7,260 bases of DNA from Streptosporangiaceae bacterium. Its GTDB lineage: Bacteria; Actinomycetota; Actinomycetes; Streptosporangiales; Streptosporangiaceae. The stretch is from assembly GCA_030040475.1 (NCBI GenBank), contig JASHTQ010000665.1, positions 1 through 7,260 of the forward strand. Direction: 5' to 3'. The position numbers were made by a program, and so were the translations under genes. Under the pieces are notes generated by a model, which ran no database searches, had not been told where the DNA came from, and worked only from the letters and a program-made list of their open reading frames with translations. Of the stretch, positions 1 through 5,333 are shown in pieces. The first letter of the stretch is position 1. Each line of letters opens with the position of its first letter.

Positions 1-188
1 TAGCCGGCGTAGCTCGGCTTGCTGACCTCGCCGTCGTTGACGATGTCCACGCCCGCGTCCAGCTGGCGCCGGACGGTCTCCCGCACCGCCGCCCGTACCG
101 CCTGCCCGTCATGCCGGTCGGTCAGGTCCGCGGGCCGGGGCAGGCTGCCGGTGTGCGTGGTCAGGATCCGATCAGTGCTGGTCTTCAT
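1..188 (-). CDS. MetE-like (cobalamin-independent methionine synthase family) protein, N-terminal part
   Basis: The 62 codons in the window read from ATG at 188 leftward and run off the edge. The protein begins MKTSTDRILTTHTGSLPRP and continues to DAGVDIVNDGEVSKPSYAG. The ILTTHTGSLPRP opening and the (D/G)xGxDxVxDGE segment are typical of short proteins of the MetE C-terminal-domain family (UROD/MetE-like TIM barrels). In true methionine synthases this domain binds zinc and transfers a methyl group from a folate to homocysteine. The zinc ligands lie beyond the window, so methyltransferase activity cannot be judged, and many stand-alone members have unknown substrates. The start is supported by GGGGAGGA (196-203 on this strand), seven bases upstream. 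The gene is partial only because the window ends. Confidence 0.8.
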   Translation of the reverse strand, partial: MKTSTDRILTTHTGSLPRPADLTDRHDGQAVRAAVRETVRRQLDAGVDIVNDGEVSKPSYAG

Positions 189-265
189 CGACCGTTCCTC
201 CCCTTGCTGAGCTTTGTGCCTCAGTTTGCTCTCCGCTCACAGCAGGAGCAAGGCAGCGGACCGCG

Positions 266-320
266 CACCACCTCCCGTTCGGTAAAAATCTCTATTTTTT
301 ATTCCGAACGGGCGGTGGTG
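266..320 (-). terminator. Long hairpin, probable terminator
   Basis: Bases 266-282 and 304-320 are inverted copies over 17 bases with one mismatch (T273 opposite C313). The core is CCCGTTCGG / CCGAACGGG. Inside it, TAAAAA (283-288) can pair with TTTTTA (296-301), leaving a two-base bulge and a seven-base loop. The element lies just downstream of the leftward PRC-barrel remnant (stop at 352) and upstream of the leftward MetE-like gene (start 188). A transcription terminator separating the two is the simplest reading. There is no U-tract after the stem, so the AT-rich part is inside the hairpin rather than behind it. It could instead be an operator or a leader structure of the MetE-like gene. 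Confidence 0.5.
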
Positions 321-351
321 TCTGTCCCCAGCCCCCGCGAGAGGGCCGTGC

Positions 352-721
352 TTACTTTTCGATCGCCACCGGCGGCAAGCTCTCTACCTGCTGCCTGGAG
401 AGGTTGAGCTGGATCCCGGCCTCGGCGCTTGTCACCGCGCCGATCGGGATCGCCACCTCCTTGCGGCCCCAGTACCTGTTCCGAGCCGTACCCGAGGTAC
501 CCGGGCAGGCCCCCGGCGGGCAGGAGCTCGGTCTCCTCGGCCGGGTCGAGGTCCTCGAACTCCGCCAGCGTGCAGCCGAGCTTGATCCCGTCCGGTGTGA
601 CCACGGCCAGGTCAACCGGCACGAGGCGGTCGACGTGCTCCCCGCGCTCGAGCCTGGGCCCGACCACGAGATGGGTGAGCGCCTTCGCGACCGCATGCGC
701 CCCGATTATCTGGTCGCGACC
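352..721 (-). pseudogene. PRC-barrel domain protein, 5'-truncated with internal deletion and frameshift
   Basis: Two pieces of one recognisable protein lie in different frames. Upstream in gene order (about 721 down to 475) the frame reads KALTHLVVGPRLERG, DRLVPVDLAVVTPDG, GCTLAEFEDLDPAEETELLP and GYLGYGSEQ. The second frame then reads WGRKEVAIPIGAVTSAEAG followed by QLNLSRQQVESLPPV, and stops with TAA at 352-354. Actinobacterial PRC-barrel proteins of this type have both blocks, but separated by a second PRC-like segment of tens of residues. Here the segment is missing and the join, near 470-476, also shifts the frame. No ATG or GTG lies in frame before the THLVV block except the GTG at 667, and the usual first strand is absent. 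The frame upstream simply runs into the start region of the divergent dioxygenase gene. The encoded family is of unknown cellular role. Loss of function is an inference from the lesions. Confidence 0.75.
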
Positions 722-747
722 AACATGTTGCGCATAGAGTTCGGCCC

Positions 748-1548
748 ATGGTCCCGGACGACGAAGAGATCGCGGCCTTCGCCAGGGACGGAGTCGTCTG
801 CCTGCGCCAGGTCCTCGATGCCGACGAGGTGGCCGCGGCGGCCGAGGCGATCGAGGCGGTGCTGGCCAGGCCGGGCCCGCTGGCCCAGGTGGCCAGCGCC
901 GCCGACGACCCGGGCGCCTTCGCCGAGGACTTCTGCCGGTGGCAGGAGATACCCCAGATCGAGCGGCTGGCGATCAGGTCGCGGGTGCCCGCCGCGGCCG
1001 CCGCGCTGATGGCGACCGAGCAGGTCCGCTTCTACCACGACCACGTCCTGGTCAAGGAGGGAATGACCAGGCAGCGCACCCCGTGGCACCAGGACCAGCC
1101 GTACTACAACGTGGACGGCCGCGGGGTCAGCGCGTGGATCGCGGTGGACCCGGTGCCCGAGGCGGGCTGCCTGGAGCTACTCGCGGGCTCGCACCGCGGC
1201 CCCTGGCTGATGCCCCGCACGTTCCTGCACCGCGAGGCGCGCTGGTTTCCCGAGGGCAGCCTGGCCGAGTTGCCCGACATCGACGCCGACCCCGCCGCGT
1301 TCGACATCCGCCGCTACCGCCTGCAACCCGGAGACGCGATCTTCTTCGACTTCCTCACCGTGCACGGCGCCCCGGGCTTCCCCTTCCAGACCCGCCGCCG
1401 CATCCTGTCCCTCCGCTACCTGTCCGCCGACGTCCGCCACGCCCCCCGCCCCTGGCGCACCAGCCCGCCCTTCGAAACCCTCCACGCCGAACTCCCCCAA
1501 GGCGCCCCCATGGCCCACCCCCTCTTCCCCATAGCCTGGCCCGCCTGA
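748..1548 (+). CDS. Phytanoyl-CoA dioxygenase (PhyH) family protein
   Basis: The 266-residue protein has the layout of PhyH-type Fe(II)/2-oxoglutarate-dependent oxygenases. The iron-binding HxD is in TPWHQDQPYYN (H114, D116), followed by the hydrophobic strand VSAWIAVDPV and the CLELLAGSHRGPW segment (141-153). The distal iron histidine is H206 in GDAIFFDFLTVHGAPG, and arginines at 216-218 (RRRILSLRY) are placed to bind the 2-oxoglutarate carboxylate. All three metal ligands are present, so it should be catalytically competent as a cytoplasmic hydroxylase. The family covers acyl-CoA, ectoine and natural-product substrates, and nothing here selects among them. The ATG at 748 has only a weak GAG-containing ribosome site (about 737-739). 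The gene stands alone, divergent from the PRC-barrel remnant. Codon use becomes extremely C-rich towards the 3' end. Confidence 0.85.
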   Translation: MVPDDEEIAAFARDGVVCLRQVLDADEVAAAAEAIEAVLARPGPLAQVASAADDPGAFAEDFCRWQEIPQIERLAIRSRVPAAAAALMATEQVRFYHDHVLVKEGMTRQRTPWHQDQPYYNVDGRGVSAWIAVDPVPEAGCLELLAGSHRGPWLMPRTFLHREARWFPEGSLAELPDIDADPAAFDIRRYRLQPGDAIFFDFLTVHGAPGFPFQTRRRILSLRYLSADVRHAPRPWRTSPPFETLHAELPQGAPMAHPLFPIAWPA

Positions 1549-1564
1549 CCATCTCCCCGTCCCC

Positions 1565-1605
1565 CCGGGGTGCCCTCGTCCTCCGGGGTGCCCTCGTCCC
1601 CCGGT
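1565..1605. repeat. 18-base tandem repeat, two copies plus a partial third
   Basis: CCGGGGTGCCCTCGTCCT at 1565-1582 is followed directly by CCGGGGTGCCCTCGTCCC at 1583-1600, then by a degenerate start of a third copy (CCGGT, 1601-1605). The two full copies differ only in the last base. The repeat begins 16 bases after the dioxygenase stop codon. Replication slippage in C/G-rich DNA is the likely origin. No function is apparent. Confidence 0.8.
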
Positions 1606-1825
1606 GCCCCCGCCGCCCGCCCGTTCGTCACAATTTTCTCCTGGGCCACTCCTGCACCTCGCGTACGTCCCTACCAGGTATAGAGCGACATGGCTGCGAC
1701 CTGCCGTAAGTTTCGGCGTGTGGCGGGCGCGGCAGGAGGCGGAATCTCTAAATGCGCCCGAACACCAGGTTAAAAATGGCGTCGTAGTCCGCGAGAAAGC
1801 GCTGCGGAATGTCAAAGACACGCCG

Positions 1826-1846
1826 TGTGACCTGGACATATGTGAC
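1826..1846. promoter_or_regulatory. TGTGAC direct repeat around an ACATATGT palindrome, possible regulator site
   Basis: TGTGAC occurs at 1826-1831 and again at 1841-1846, a spacing of 15 bases. The second copy overlaps the perfect palindrome ACATATGT (1836-1843). The pattern lies in the AT-richer part of the intergenic region, about 65 bases before the ATG at 1910. Direct repeats at one to one-and-a-half helical turns can mark activator sites. This is inference from position and pattern only, and no regulator is identified. Confidence 0.25.
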
Positions 1847-1909
1847 ATGGAGGTATCAGAGGGGGAGCATTAGCGTTGTGCAGACTATCCCGGAAGGAAG
1901 GTCACGCCA

Positions 1910-2371
1910 ATGCTCCCGGAGCCGACCCTACCAAAACGGACGACCGCCTCTTCGGCTTCGCCCGAGTCGGCGGTCATGGTCCCGTTGTTCTGCGTGCCGG
2001 ACGATCCCGATCCCGGGGCCGCCCCGGTGCCCGGCCGCCGGGCCACGCGCTCATCCGGCCGCGGCCGACGCGCTAATGCGCTCGCGAGCCCCCGCCCGAA
2101 CCCGCGCGGCCCCGCAGGGCGCACCGGCCGCGCCTCGCGGAGCGCCGGCGGGGCATCCGCGCCAGGAAAGGAACCCGCGGACCTGCTGACCGTCACCGCA
2201 GAACTGCTCAGGCGGGCGCTGGCCCGCAGCTTCCTGCGCCACGGCATCCCCGGCGACCCGGAGGCCGCGGTGCACGCCGCGATGAACGTGGTCGAGCCGG
2301 TGCTGCAGGCACGCGATACCGAGATCCTGCGGCTGCGCCGGCTGATGACCGCCAAGCTCCCCGGTCGCTAG
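1910..2371 (+). CDS. Hypothetical protein with disordered N-terminal half and helical C-terminus
   Basis: The 153-residue product is not recognised. Residues 1-88 are rich in Pro, Arg, Gly, Ser and Ala with no regular structure expected. Residues 89-150 (ADLLTVTAELLRRALARSF, then VHAAMNVVEPVLQARDTEIL and RLRRLM) look like two or three amphipathic helices, the last possibly coiled-coil. No signal peptide or membrane segment is seen. The start is well supported by GGAAGGAAGG (1892-1901), eight bases before ATG. Codon use fits the neighbours, with third positions mostly G or C, particularly in the helical part. Charged helices joined to a long disordered arm suggest a protein- or nucleic acid-binding role, but that is a guess. 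The stop codon overlaps that of the convergent gene in a shared CTAG. Confidence 0.7.
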   Translation: MLPEPTLPKRTTASSASPESAVMVPLFCVPDDPDPGAAPVPGRRATRSSGRGRRANALASPRPNPRGPAGRTGRASRSAGGASAPGKEPADLLTVTAELLRRALARSFLRHGIPGDPEAAVHAAMNVVEPVLQARDTEILRLRRLMTAKLPGR

Positions 2372-3441
2372 CCCGCCTCAGGCCAAGCCGCCGGGCTCCC
2401 GGCCGGTAACCCCGCGCTGCCGGAACGGGTCTCGGCCAGGTGCATCCGGATCACGGACTCGAAGTCCGGATCCGGCGCCATGCCGAGCGCCGCCGCACGA
2501 TCCGCGCGGATACGGGCCGGCCAGTTGGCGAACATTCCGGCGATCAACGGGTCGGGGACCCAATCGATCAGCGCGCTGACCTGCGGTCCGGCGACCCGGG
2601 CCAGCGCCGCGGCCATGTCCGCGACGGTCAGGGTCAGCGCTGGCATGGTGACCGCGGAGCGGCCCCACGCCTGCGCGGGGGACCGGGCCGCGCACAGCAG
2701 CGCGGCGATCGCCTTGTCCGGGGAGGCGAGCGCGACCTCGGTGCCAGGGTCGACCGGGCAGGTGGCGCGAAGCCCGGCCAGCGGCTCCCTGATGATGCCC
2801 GAGAGGAACCCGGAGGCCGCTCCATTCGGCCGGCCCGGCCGCACGCTGACCGTCATCAGCCGCACCGCCCGTCCGTCGAGGAAGCCCTTGCGGGTGTAGT
2901 CGGCCAGCAACTGCTCGATCATGAACTTCTGCGTCCCGTAGCTGGTCTGCGGCACGGGCAGCGTGTGGTCCTCGATCAGGGCCGGCAGCGGATGCTCCGC
3001 CGAGCCGCCGAACACCGCCACCGAACTCGCGAACACCACCACGGGCCGACTGCCCGCGGCCCGGCAGTACGCCAGCAGCGCCTCGGCGGCCTGCAGGTTC
3101 GCCCGCAAGCCCAGGTCGAAGTCCGCCTCGCACTCCCCGCTGACCGCCGCGGCCAGGTGAAAGGTCACCTCCGCCGCGCCTACCGCCGCCGCCGCGCCAT
3201 GCGCCTCCGCCCGGCCGAGCGCGTCAGCCGCGCCCGGATCGAGCAGCGAGCCCAGATCCCCCCGGATTACCGTCACCCGATCGTCGGCGGCCAGATCCTC
3301 GGGCACCGGCGCCTGGTCGATCAGCGTCAGCCTGGTCAGCGGCCGGGCCTCGCCCGCCACCTCAAGCGACCCTGCCGCCAGCAGTTCACGGGCCAGCCGC
3401 GCGCCAAGGAACCCGCCGCCCCCCGTCACCACCACGTGCAT
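2368..3441 (-). CDS. denD: D-erythronate dehydrogenase-like NAD-dependent epimerase/dehydratase (extended SDR)
   Basis: The 357-residue protein starts MHVVVTGGGGFLGARLAREL, with the GxxGxxG NAD-binding loop at 7-13 and D42 ending the second strand, which favours NAD over NADP. FHLAAAVSGECEADFDLG (94-111), the serine segment VVVFASSVAVFGG (134-146) and SYGTQK with Y168 and K172 give the catalytic Ser-Tyr-Lys set of extended short-chain dehydrogenases. VSVRPGRPNGAASGFLSGII (198-217) and REPLAG match the DenD group, which oxidises D-erythronate to 2-oxo-D-tetronate in four-carbon sugar-acid catabolism. The partner genes expected for that pathway (kinase, isomerase, decarboxylase) are not visible in the window, so the substrate is uncertain. 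A related nucleotide-sugar or aldonate SDR is the alternative. GAGGGGGT (3448-3455) six bases before ATG supports the start, and this site overlaps the stop codon of the upstream remnant. Confidence 0.8.
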   Translation of the reverse strand: MHVVVTGGGGFLGARLARELLAAGSLEVAGEARPLTRLTLIDQAPVPEDLAADDRVTVIRGDLGSLLDPGAADALGRAEAHGAAAAVGAAEVTFHLAAAVSGECEADFDLGLRANLQAAEALLAYCRAAGSRPVVVFASSVAVFGGSAEHPLPALIEDHTLPVPQTSYGTQKFMIEQLLADYTRKGFLDGRAVRLMTVSVRPGRPNGAASGFLSGIIREPLAGLRATCPVDPGTEVALASPDKAIAALLCAARSPAQAWGRSAVTMPALTLTVADMAAALARVAGPQVSALIDWVPDPLIAGMFANWPARIRADRAAALGMAPDPDFESVIRMHLAETRSGSAGLPAGSPAAWPEAG

Positions 3442-3453
3442 TACGGCACCCCC

Positions 3454-3652
3454 TCAGCCCGCCCGGGCGACGGTCTGCTCGATCGCGGCCCGCACCTCGG
3501 CCGGACGCTCCGTGTGCGGCATGTGCCCGGTGCCGTCGACAGCATGGCCGCCGAATCCACCCGCTGCGCGCCGCCTTCCAGCAGCATATCCAGCAGCGCG
3601 TGCAGCGCCTCGGCCACCCCGTAGAGCCGCTCGCAGGCGAGCAGGTCCCCAC
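3454..3652 (-). pseudogene. Frameshifted gene remnant, C-terminal end resembling an alpha/beta hydrolase
   Basis: Between the membrane-protein gene and denD, two protein-like stretches lie in adjacent frames. The first reads GDLLACERLYGVAEALHALL then DMLLEGGAQRVDSAAML (about 3646-3541). The second reads VDGTGHMPHTERPAEVRAAI then EQTVARAG and stops with TGA at 3454-3456. The change of frame falls near 3537-3545. The GTGHMPHTERPAEV block resembles the catalytic-histidine region at the end of alpha/beta hydrolases (GxGHxxxxExPxxV). The first stretch is helical and not recognised. No complete N-terminal domain exists before the next gene ends at 3707. I infer a decayed gene that once preceded denD in the same operon. 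Alternatives are a join of two different remnants, or a sequencing indel combined with a deletion. Confidence 0.5.
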
Positions 3653-3706
3653 TTGGGCATCGTGCCCGCGCCCCGCTCACCCCTCGACGCGCAGGCACCC
3701 GGCGGC

Positions 3707-4162
3707 TCAGTGTGCCGGCGCAGATCCGGCGAAGTAGGCCACCAGGCCCGCGGCGATATCGATGACGAGCCCGATCGTGGTCACGGGCGTCAACCCGAGT
3801 TTGCCTGTTCTGCTGCCGTAAGTGCTCTCGTCGGCGGCAAGCGCCAGCCACAGGATCAGGCCGATGCCGACGAGAACGGCGACGGCGTAGGCCGTCGCGA
3901 CCCACGGCTGCGACAGGTCTACCAGGATCAGCAGCCCGAGCACAGGACCGATGAGGAGGGCGCTGGCTTGGGTAATGTCGACCCAGTAGAGAACGACATT
4001 ACGCAGCGGCCCGGGTTGAAGGTGAGCAGCGCCCCCCTCGACGACCTCCTTAACCGGGGACATCGTCACGTAGCGCTTCAGCCTGGCGTCGAGCCGGGAC
4101 GTGGCGACCAGGCCCACGATGATCAGGACGCCTGAGATCAGGAACGGGTAGGCGCGGTCCAT
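3707..4162 (-). CDS. Four-helix membrane protein of unknown function
   Basis: The 151-residue protein begins MDRAYPFLISGVLIIVGL. Four hydrophobic segments are visible: about 5-21, 64-83 (TQASALLIGPVLGLLILVDL), 87-109 (WVATAYAVAVLVGIGLILWL and on) and 125-145 (TPVTTIGLVIDIAAGLVAYF). A basic loop (RLDARLKR, 23-30) follows helix 1, suggesting its C-terminal side is cytoplasmic. I recognise no family. The frame stays open upstream to 4402, but that extension is Arg/Pro-rich shadow sequence lying over the neighbouring gene. ATG 4162 lies four bases after the stop of the 4167-4481 frame and has no clear ribosome site of its own, so translation is probably coupled. The pair likely forms a small operon. 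Confidence 0.65.
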   Translation of the reverse strand: MDRAYPFLISGVLIIVGLVATSRLDARLKRYVTMSPVKEVVEGGAAHLQPGPLRNVVLYWVDITQASALLIGPVLGLLILVDLSQPWVATAYAVAVLVGIGLILWLALAADESTYGSRTGKLGLTPVTTIGLVIDIAAGLVAYFAGSAPAH

Positions 4163-4166
4163 CGGC

Positions 4167-4481
4167 TTACGGCGCGAGCGTGATGCCGACGGTCGGCGGC
4201 ACGGCTGGATATGACGGCGTTCCCCAAGGAGGGGTGACGGTGGTCGCGAAGCTGGCGCTTGCCAGGTGCGGCAGGCCGACACCGGTCCCGGCGATATGCT
4301 CCAGCGTCTGGGTTGCCGGAGCGGGCGTGGGCCGGGACAGCAGCGGGCCTTTGCTCGCCCTGGGCACAACGACCGCCGGAGGGCTGGGCGATCCCAGCAC
4401 ATGCAAGGCCGCTGGTGTCGTGGAGATCGTGGTGGCGAAGGTCTGCTGGTAGATAGACCCGTTGATGAACGTGTGCTCCAC
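4167..4481 (-). CDS. Small hypothetical protein, Thr/Pro/Ala-rich, upstream partner of the membrane protein
   Basis: From the GTG at 4481 this is 104 residues, beginning MEHTFINGSIYQQTFATTIS and ending in TVGITLAP, with stop TAA at 4167-4169. A second in-frame GTG at 4544 would add 21 residues; neither start has a strong ribosome site. Third-position G/C use is high and the stop lies four bases from the next start, which supports a real gene. The sequence is rich in Thr, Pro and Ala with no signal peptide or membrane helix. It shows a weak internal similarity: TFATTISTTPAA (14-25) against SFATTVTPPWGT (78-89). No family is recognised. It could be a degraded or very fast-evolving protein. Confidence 0.45.
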   Translation of the reverse strand: MEHTFINGSIYQQTFATTISTTPAALHVLGSPSPPAVVVPRASKGPLLSRPTPAPATQTLEHIAGTGVGLPHLASASFATTVTPPWGTPSYPAVPPTVGITLAP

Positions 4482-4572
4482 CGTGCCCTGGTTCGTTTCC
4501 GGCAGCTCGCAGGGCCGCGCCGCGGTAGGCCCGCGGAATTTCACTTCGTGCCACAGGAGGTGGCCGGCGCTC

Positions 4573-4609
4573 TGCCTGTCATGGCATGGAGTGGGTGCCA
4601 TGACAGGCA
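4573..4609 (-). terminator. Perfect 14-bp hairpin, probable terminator after the 4627-5187 gene
   Basis: TGCCTGTCATGGCA (4573-4586) and TGCCATGACAGGCA (4596-4609) are exact inverted copies with a nine-base loop. The hairpin lies 17 bases beyond the stop codon of the leftward gene ending at 4627 and before the next leftward gene. That position suits a terminator dividing the leftward block. No U-tract follows on either strand. The inner sequence TGTCATGGCA/TGCCATGACA could also serve as an operator for the downstream pair. Confidence 0.5.
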
Positions 4610-4626
4610 TGCTGCCAGATAGGTCT

Positions 4627-5187
4627 TTATCCCGCGTGCGCTTCCAGGAAACGCGTGATGCCGGGGCGAAGCTCCTCGAAATGCTCCTGCATCCACTCAT
4701 CGCCGATATGAGCCATCACGTCCATCAGCGAATACACCAGCGAGCGGCTGGCCAGACCGCCGAAGCTCCGCGCGTCGGGCCATTGGCTTGAGCCGACGTC
4801 GTCCCATTGCCAGCTTGAGTACCCGATATCGACTCGGATCACTGCAATGTCTCCGGGGAGGCCTACGGTTAGATTGTCCGCGAGGTCATCTATCCAGTGC
4901 CGGCTTTCTTGCAGGTCGAGGCGGCGACTGTACACAGCTGGACCGGTCGGATAATGCTCCTGCACGGTCAGGTAGGCGCCGTTCGCATCAATGGCCTCAA
5001 TGGCTTCCCTAAGACGCGGGTCGCCAACGGCAACCCCGCTGACAGTGGCGAAGCAGGACCGAAGCGACATGCGGGTCGAGCACCCGACCGTAACGTCTTC
5101 GTCGACAAGGCCGACGTGGAAGAAGCCGGGTCCATTGGCCTGTCTGAACGTCAACTGGCCGGTTCGGTCGTCGAAAGCCTCGGTCAC
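4627..5187 (-). CDS. Hypothetical protein, 186 residues, not recognised
   Basis: From the GTG at 5187 the protein starts [20 protein letters not shown] and ends RFLEAHAG. It looks like a soluble, acidic, mixed alpha/beta protein. It has a beta-rich first half ([20 protein letters not shown]), a helix ([20 protein letters not shown]), a central strand ([19 protein letters not shown], 112-130) and a helical C-terminus ([20 protein letters not shown]). It has five tryptophans: W98, W126, W128, W136 and W165. No signal peptide or membrane helix is seen. The frame stays open upstream to 5460, but that part overlaps the opposite-strand tdh gene and reads as shadow. GTG 5187 is the first ATG or GTG in frame outside it and has no clear ribosome site, so the start is tentative. 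Codon use is less strongly GC-biased than in tdh. Function is unknown; the size and character would fit a small cytoplasmic immunity- or regulator-type protein, but no motif proves this. Confidence 0.6.
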   Translation of the reverse strand: MTEAFDDRTGQLTFRQANGPGFFHVGLVDEDVTVGCSTRMSLRSCFATVSGVAVGDPRLREAIEAIDANGAYLTVQEHYPTGPAVYSRRLDLQESRHWIDDLADNLTVGLPGDIAVIRVDIGYSSWQWDDVGSSQWPDARSFGGLASRSLVYSLMDVMAHIGDEWMQEHFEELRPGITRFLEAHAG

Positions 5188-5300
5188 AATGCGATTGTCG
5201 CATGGCTTTGAGCGCGCCGGGTCCAGGCTGCGGCATTCATCATGCCCGCGGCCGGGCCATCGCAAATCCAGCGGTACCGTAGATGCCCGGAGGAGACGCC

Positions 5301-5333
5301 ATGGAGCCGATGCAGCCAAGAGCCGCGGGATGA
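5301..5333 (+). CDS. Ten-codon leader ORF overlapping the tdh start
   Basis: ATG at 5301 opens [10 protein letters not shown] and stops with TGA at 5331-5333, which overlaps the tdh start as ATGA. It has the best ribosome site of the region, GGAGGAG at 5289-5295, five bases before the ATG. tdh itself has only a weak AAGAG (5317-5321). This arrangement suggests that ribosomes load on the leader and reinitiate at tdh. The peptide has no threonine or glycine codon, so classic amino-acid attenuation on the pathway's own amino acids is unlikely. Alternatively it is an accidental frame, or the scar of a one-base shift in an originally longer N-terminus. Confidence 0.45.
   Translation: MEPMQPRAAG

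Larger units (their letters stand above)
1549..1909. other. Intergenic region, 361 bases, no convincing gene
   Basis: The first 70 bases are C-rich and hold an 18-base tandem repeat. From about 1620 to 1900 the composition is clearly richer in A and T than the flanking genes, with patches such as ACAATTTTCTC and GGTTAAAAATGG. An 89-codon rightward frame (1604-1873) crosses it, but it has no ribosome site, a composition that changes midway and no recognisable domain, so I do not call it. The AT-rich part probably carries the promoter of the gene at 1910. I cannot pick a reliable -35/-10 pair; TATAGA at 1679-1684 is the best -10-like hexamer but has no matching -35. Confidence 0.6.

Noticed and set aside
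207..224. Small hairpin CTGAG/CTCAG in the MetE-like leader as a riboswitch
   Set aside because: A five-base stem with an eight-base loop is common by chance, and no conserved riboswitch core was recognised.
1826..1846. CRP-type (TGTGA-N6-TCACA) site
   Set aside because: The TGTGA copies are in direct, not inverted, orientation, so the pattern does not fit that consensus.
1177..1848. Leftward 223-codon frame spanning the dioxygenase 3' end and the intergenic region
   Set aside because: It has a Gly-rich shadow composition over a gene with intact metal ligands, no ribosome site and no domain.
1604..1873. Rightward 89-codon frame in the intergenic region
   Set aside because: No ribosome site, no family, and base composition changes along its length. 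It ends 36 bases before a well-supported gene.
2440..3624. Rightward 394-codon frame across denD
   Set aside because: It is rich in Arg, Gly, Pro and His with no domain, and lies opposite a clear SDR gene.
4555..4562. AGGAGGTG on the plus strand as a ribosome site for a rightward gene
   Set aside because: The nearest ATG (4581) is too far away and inside the hairpin, and the rightward frames there show no protein-like sequence.
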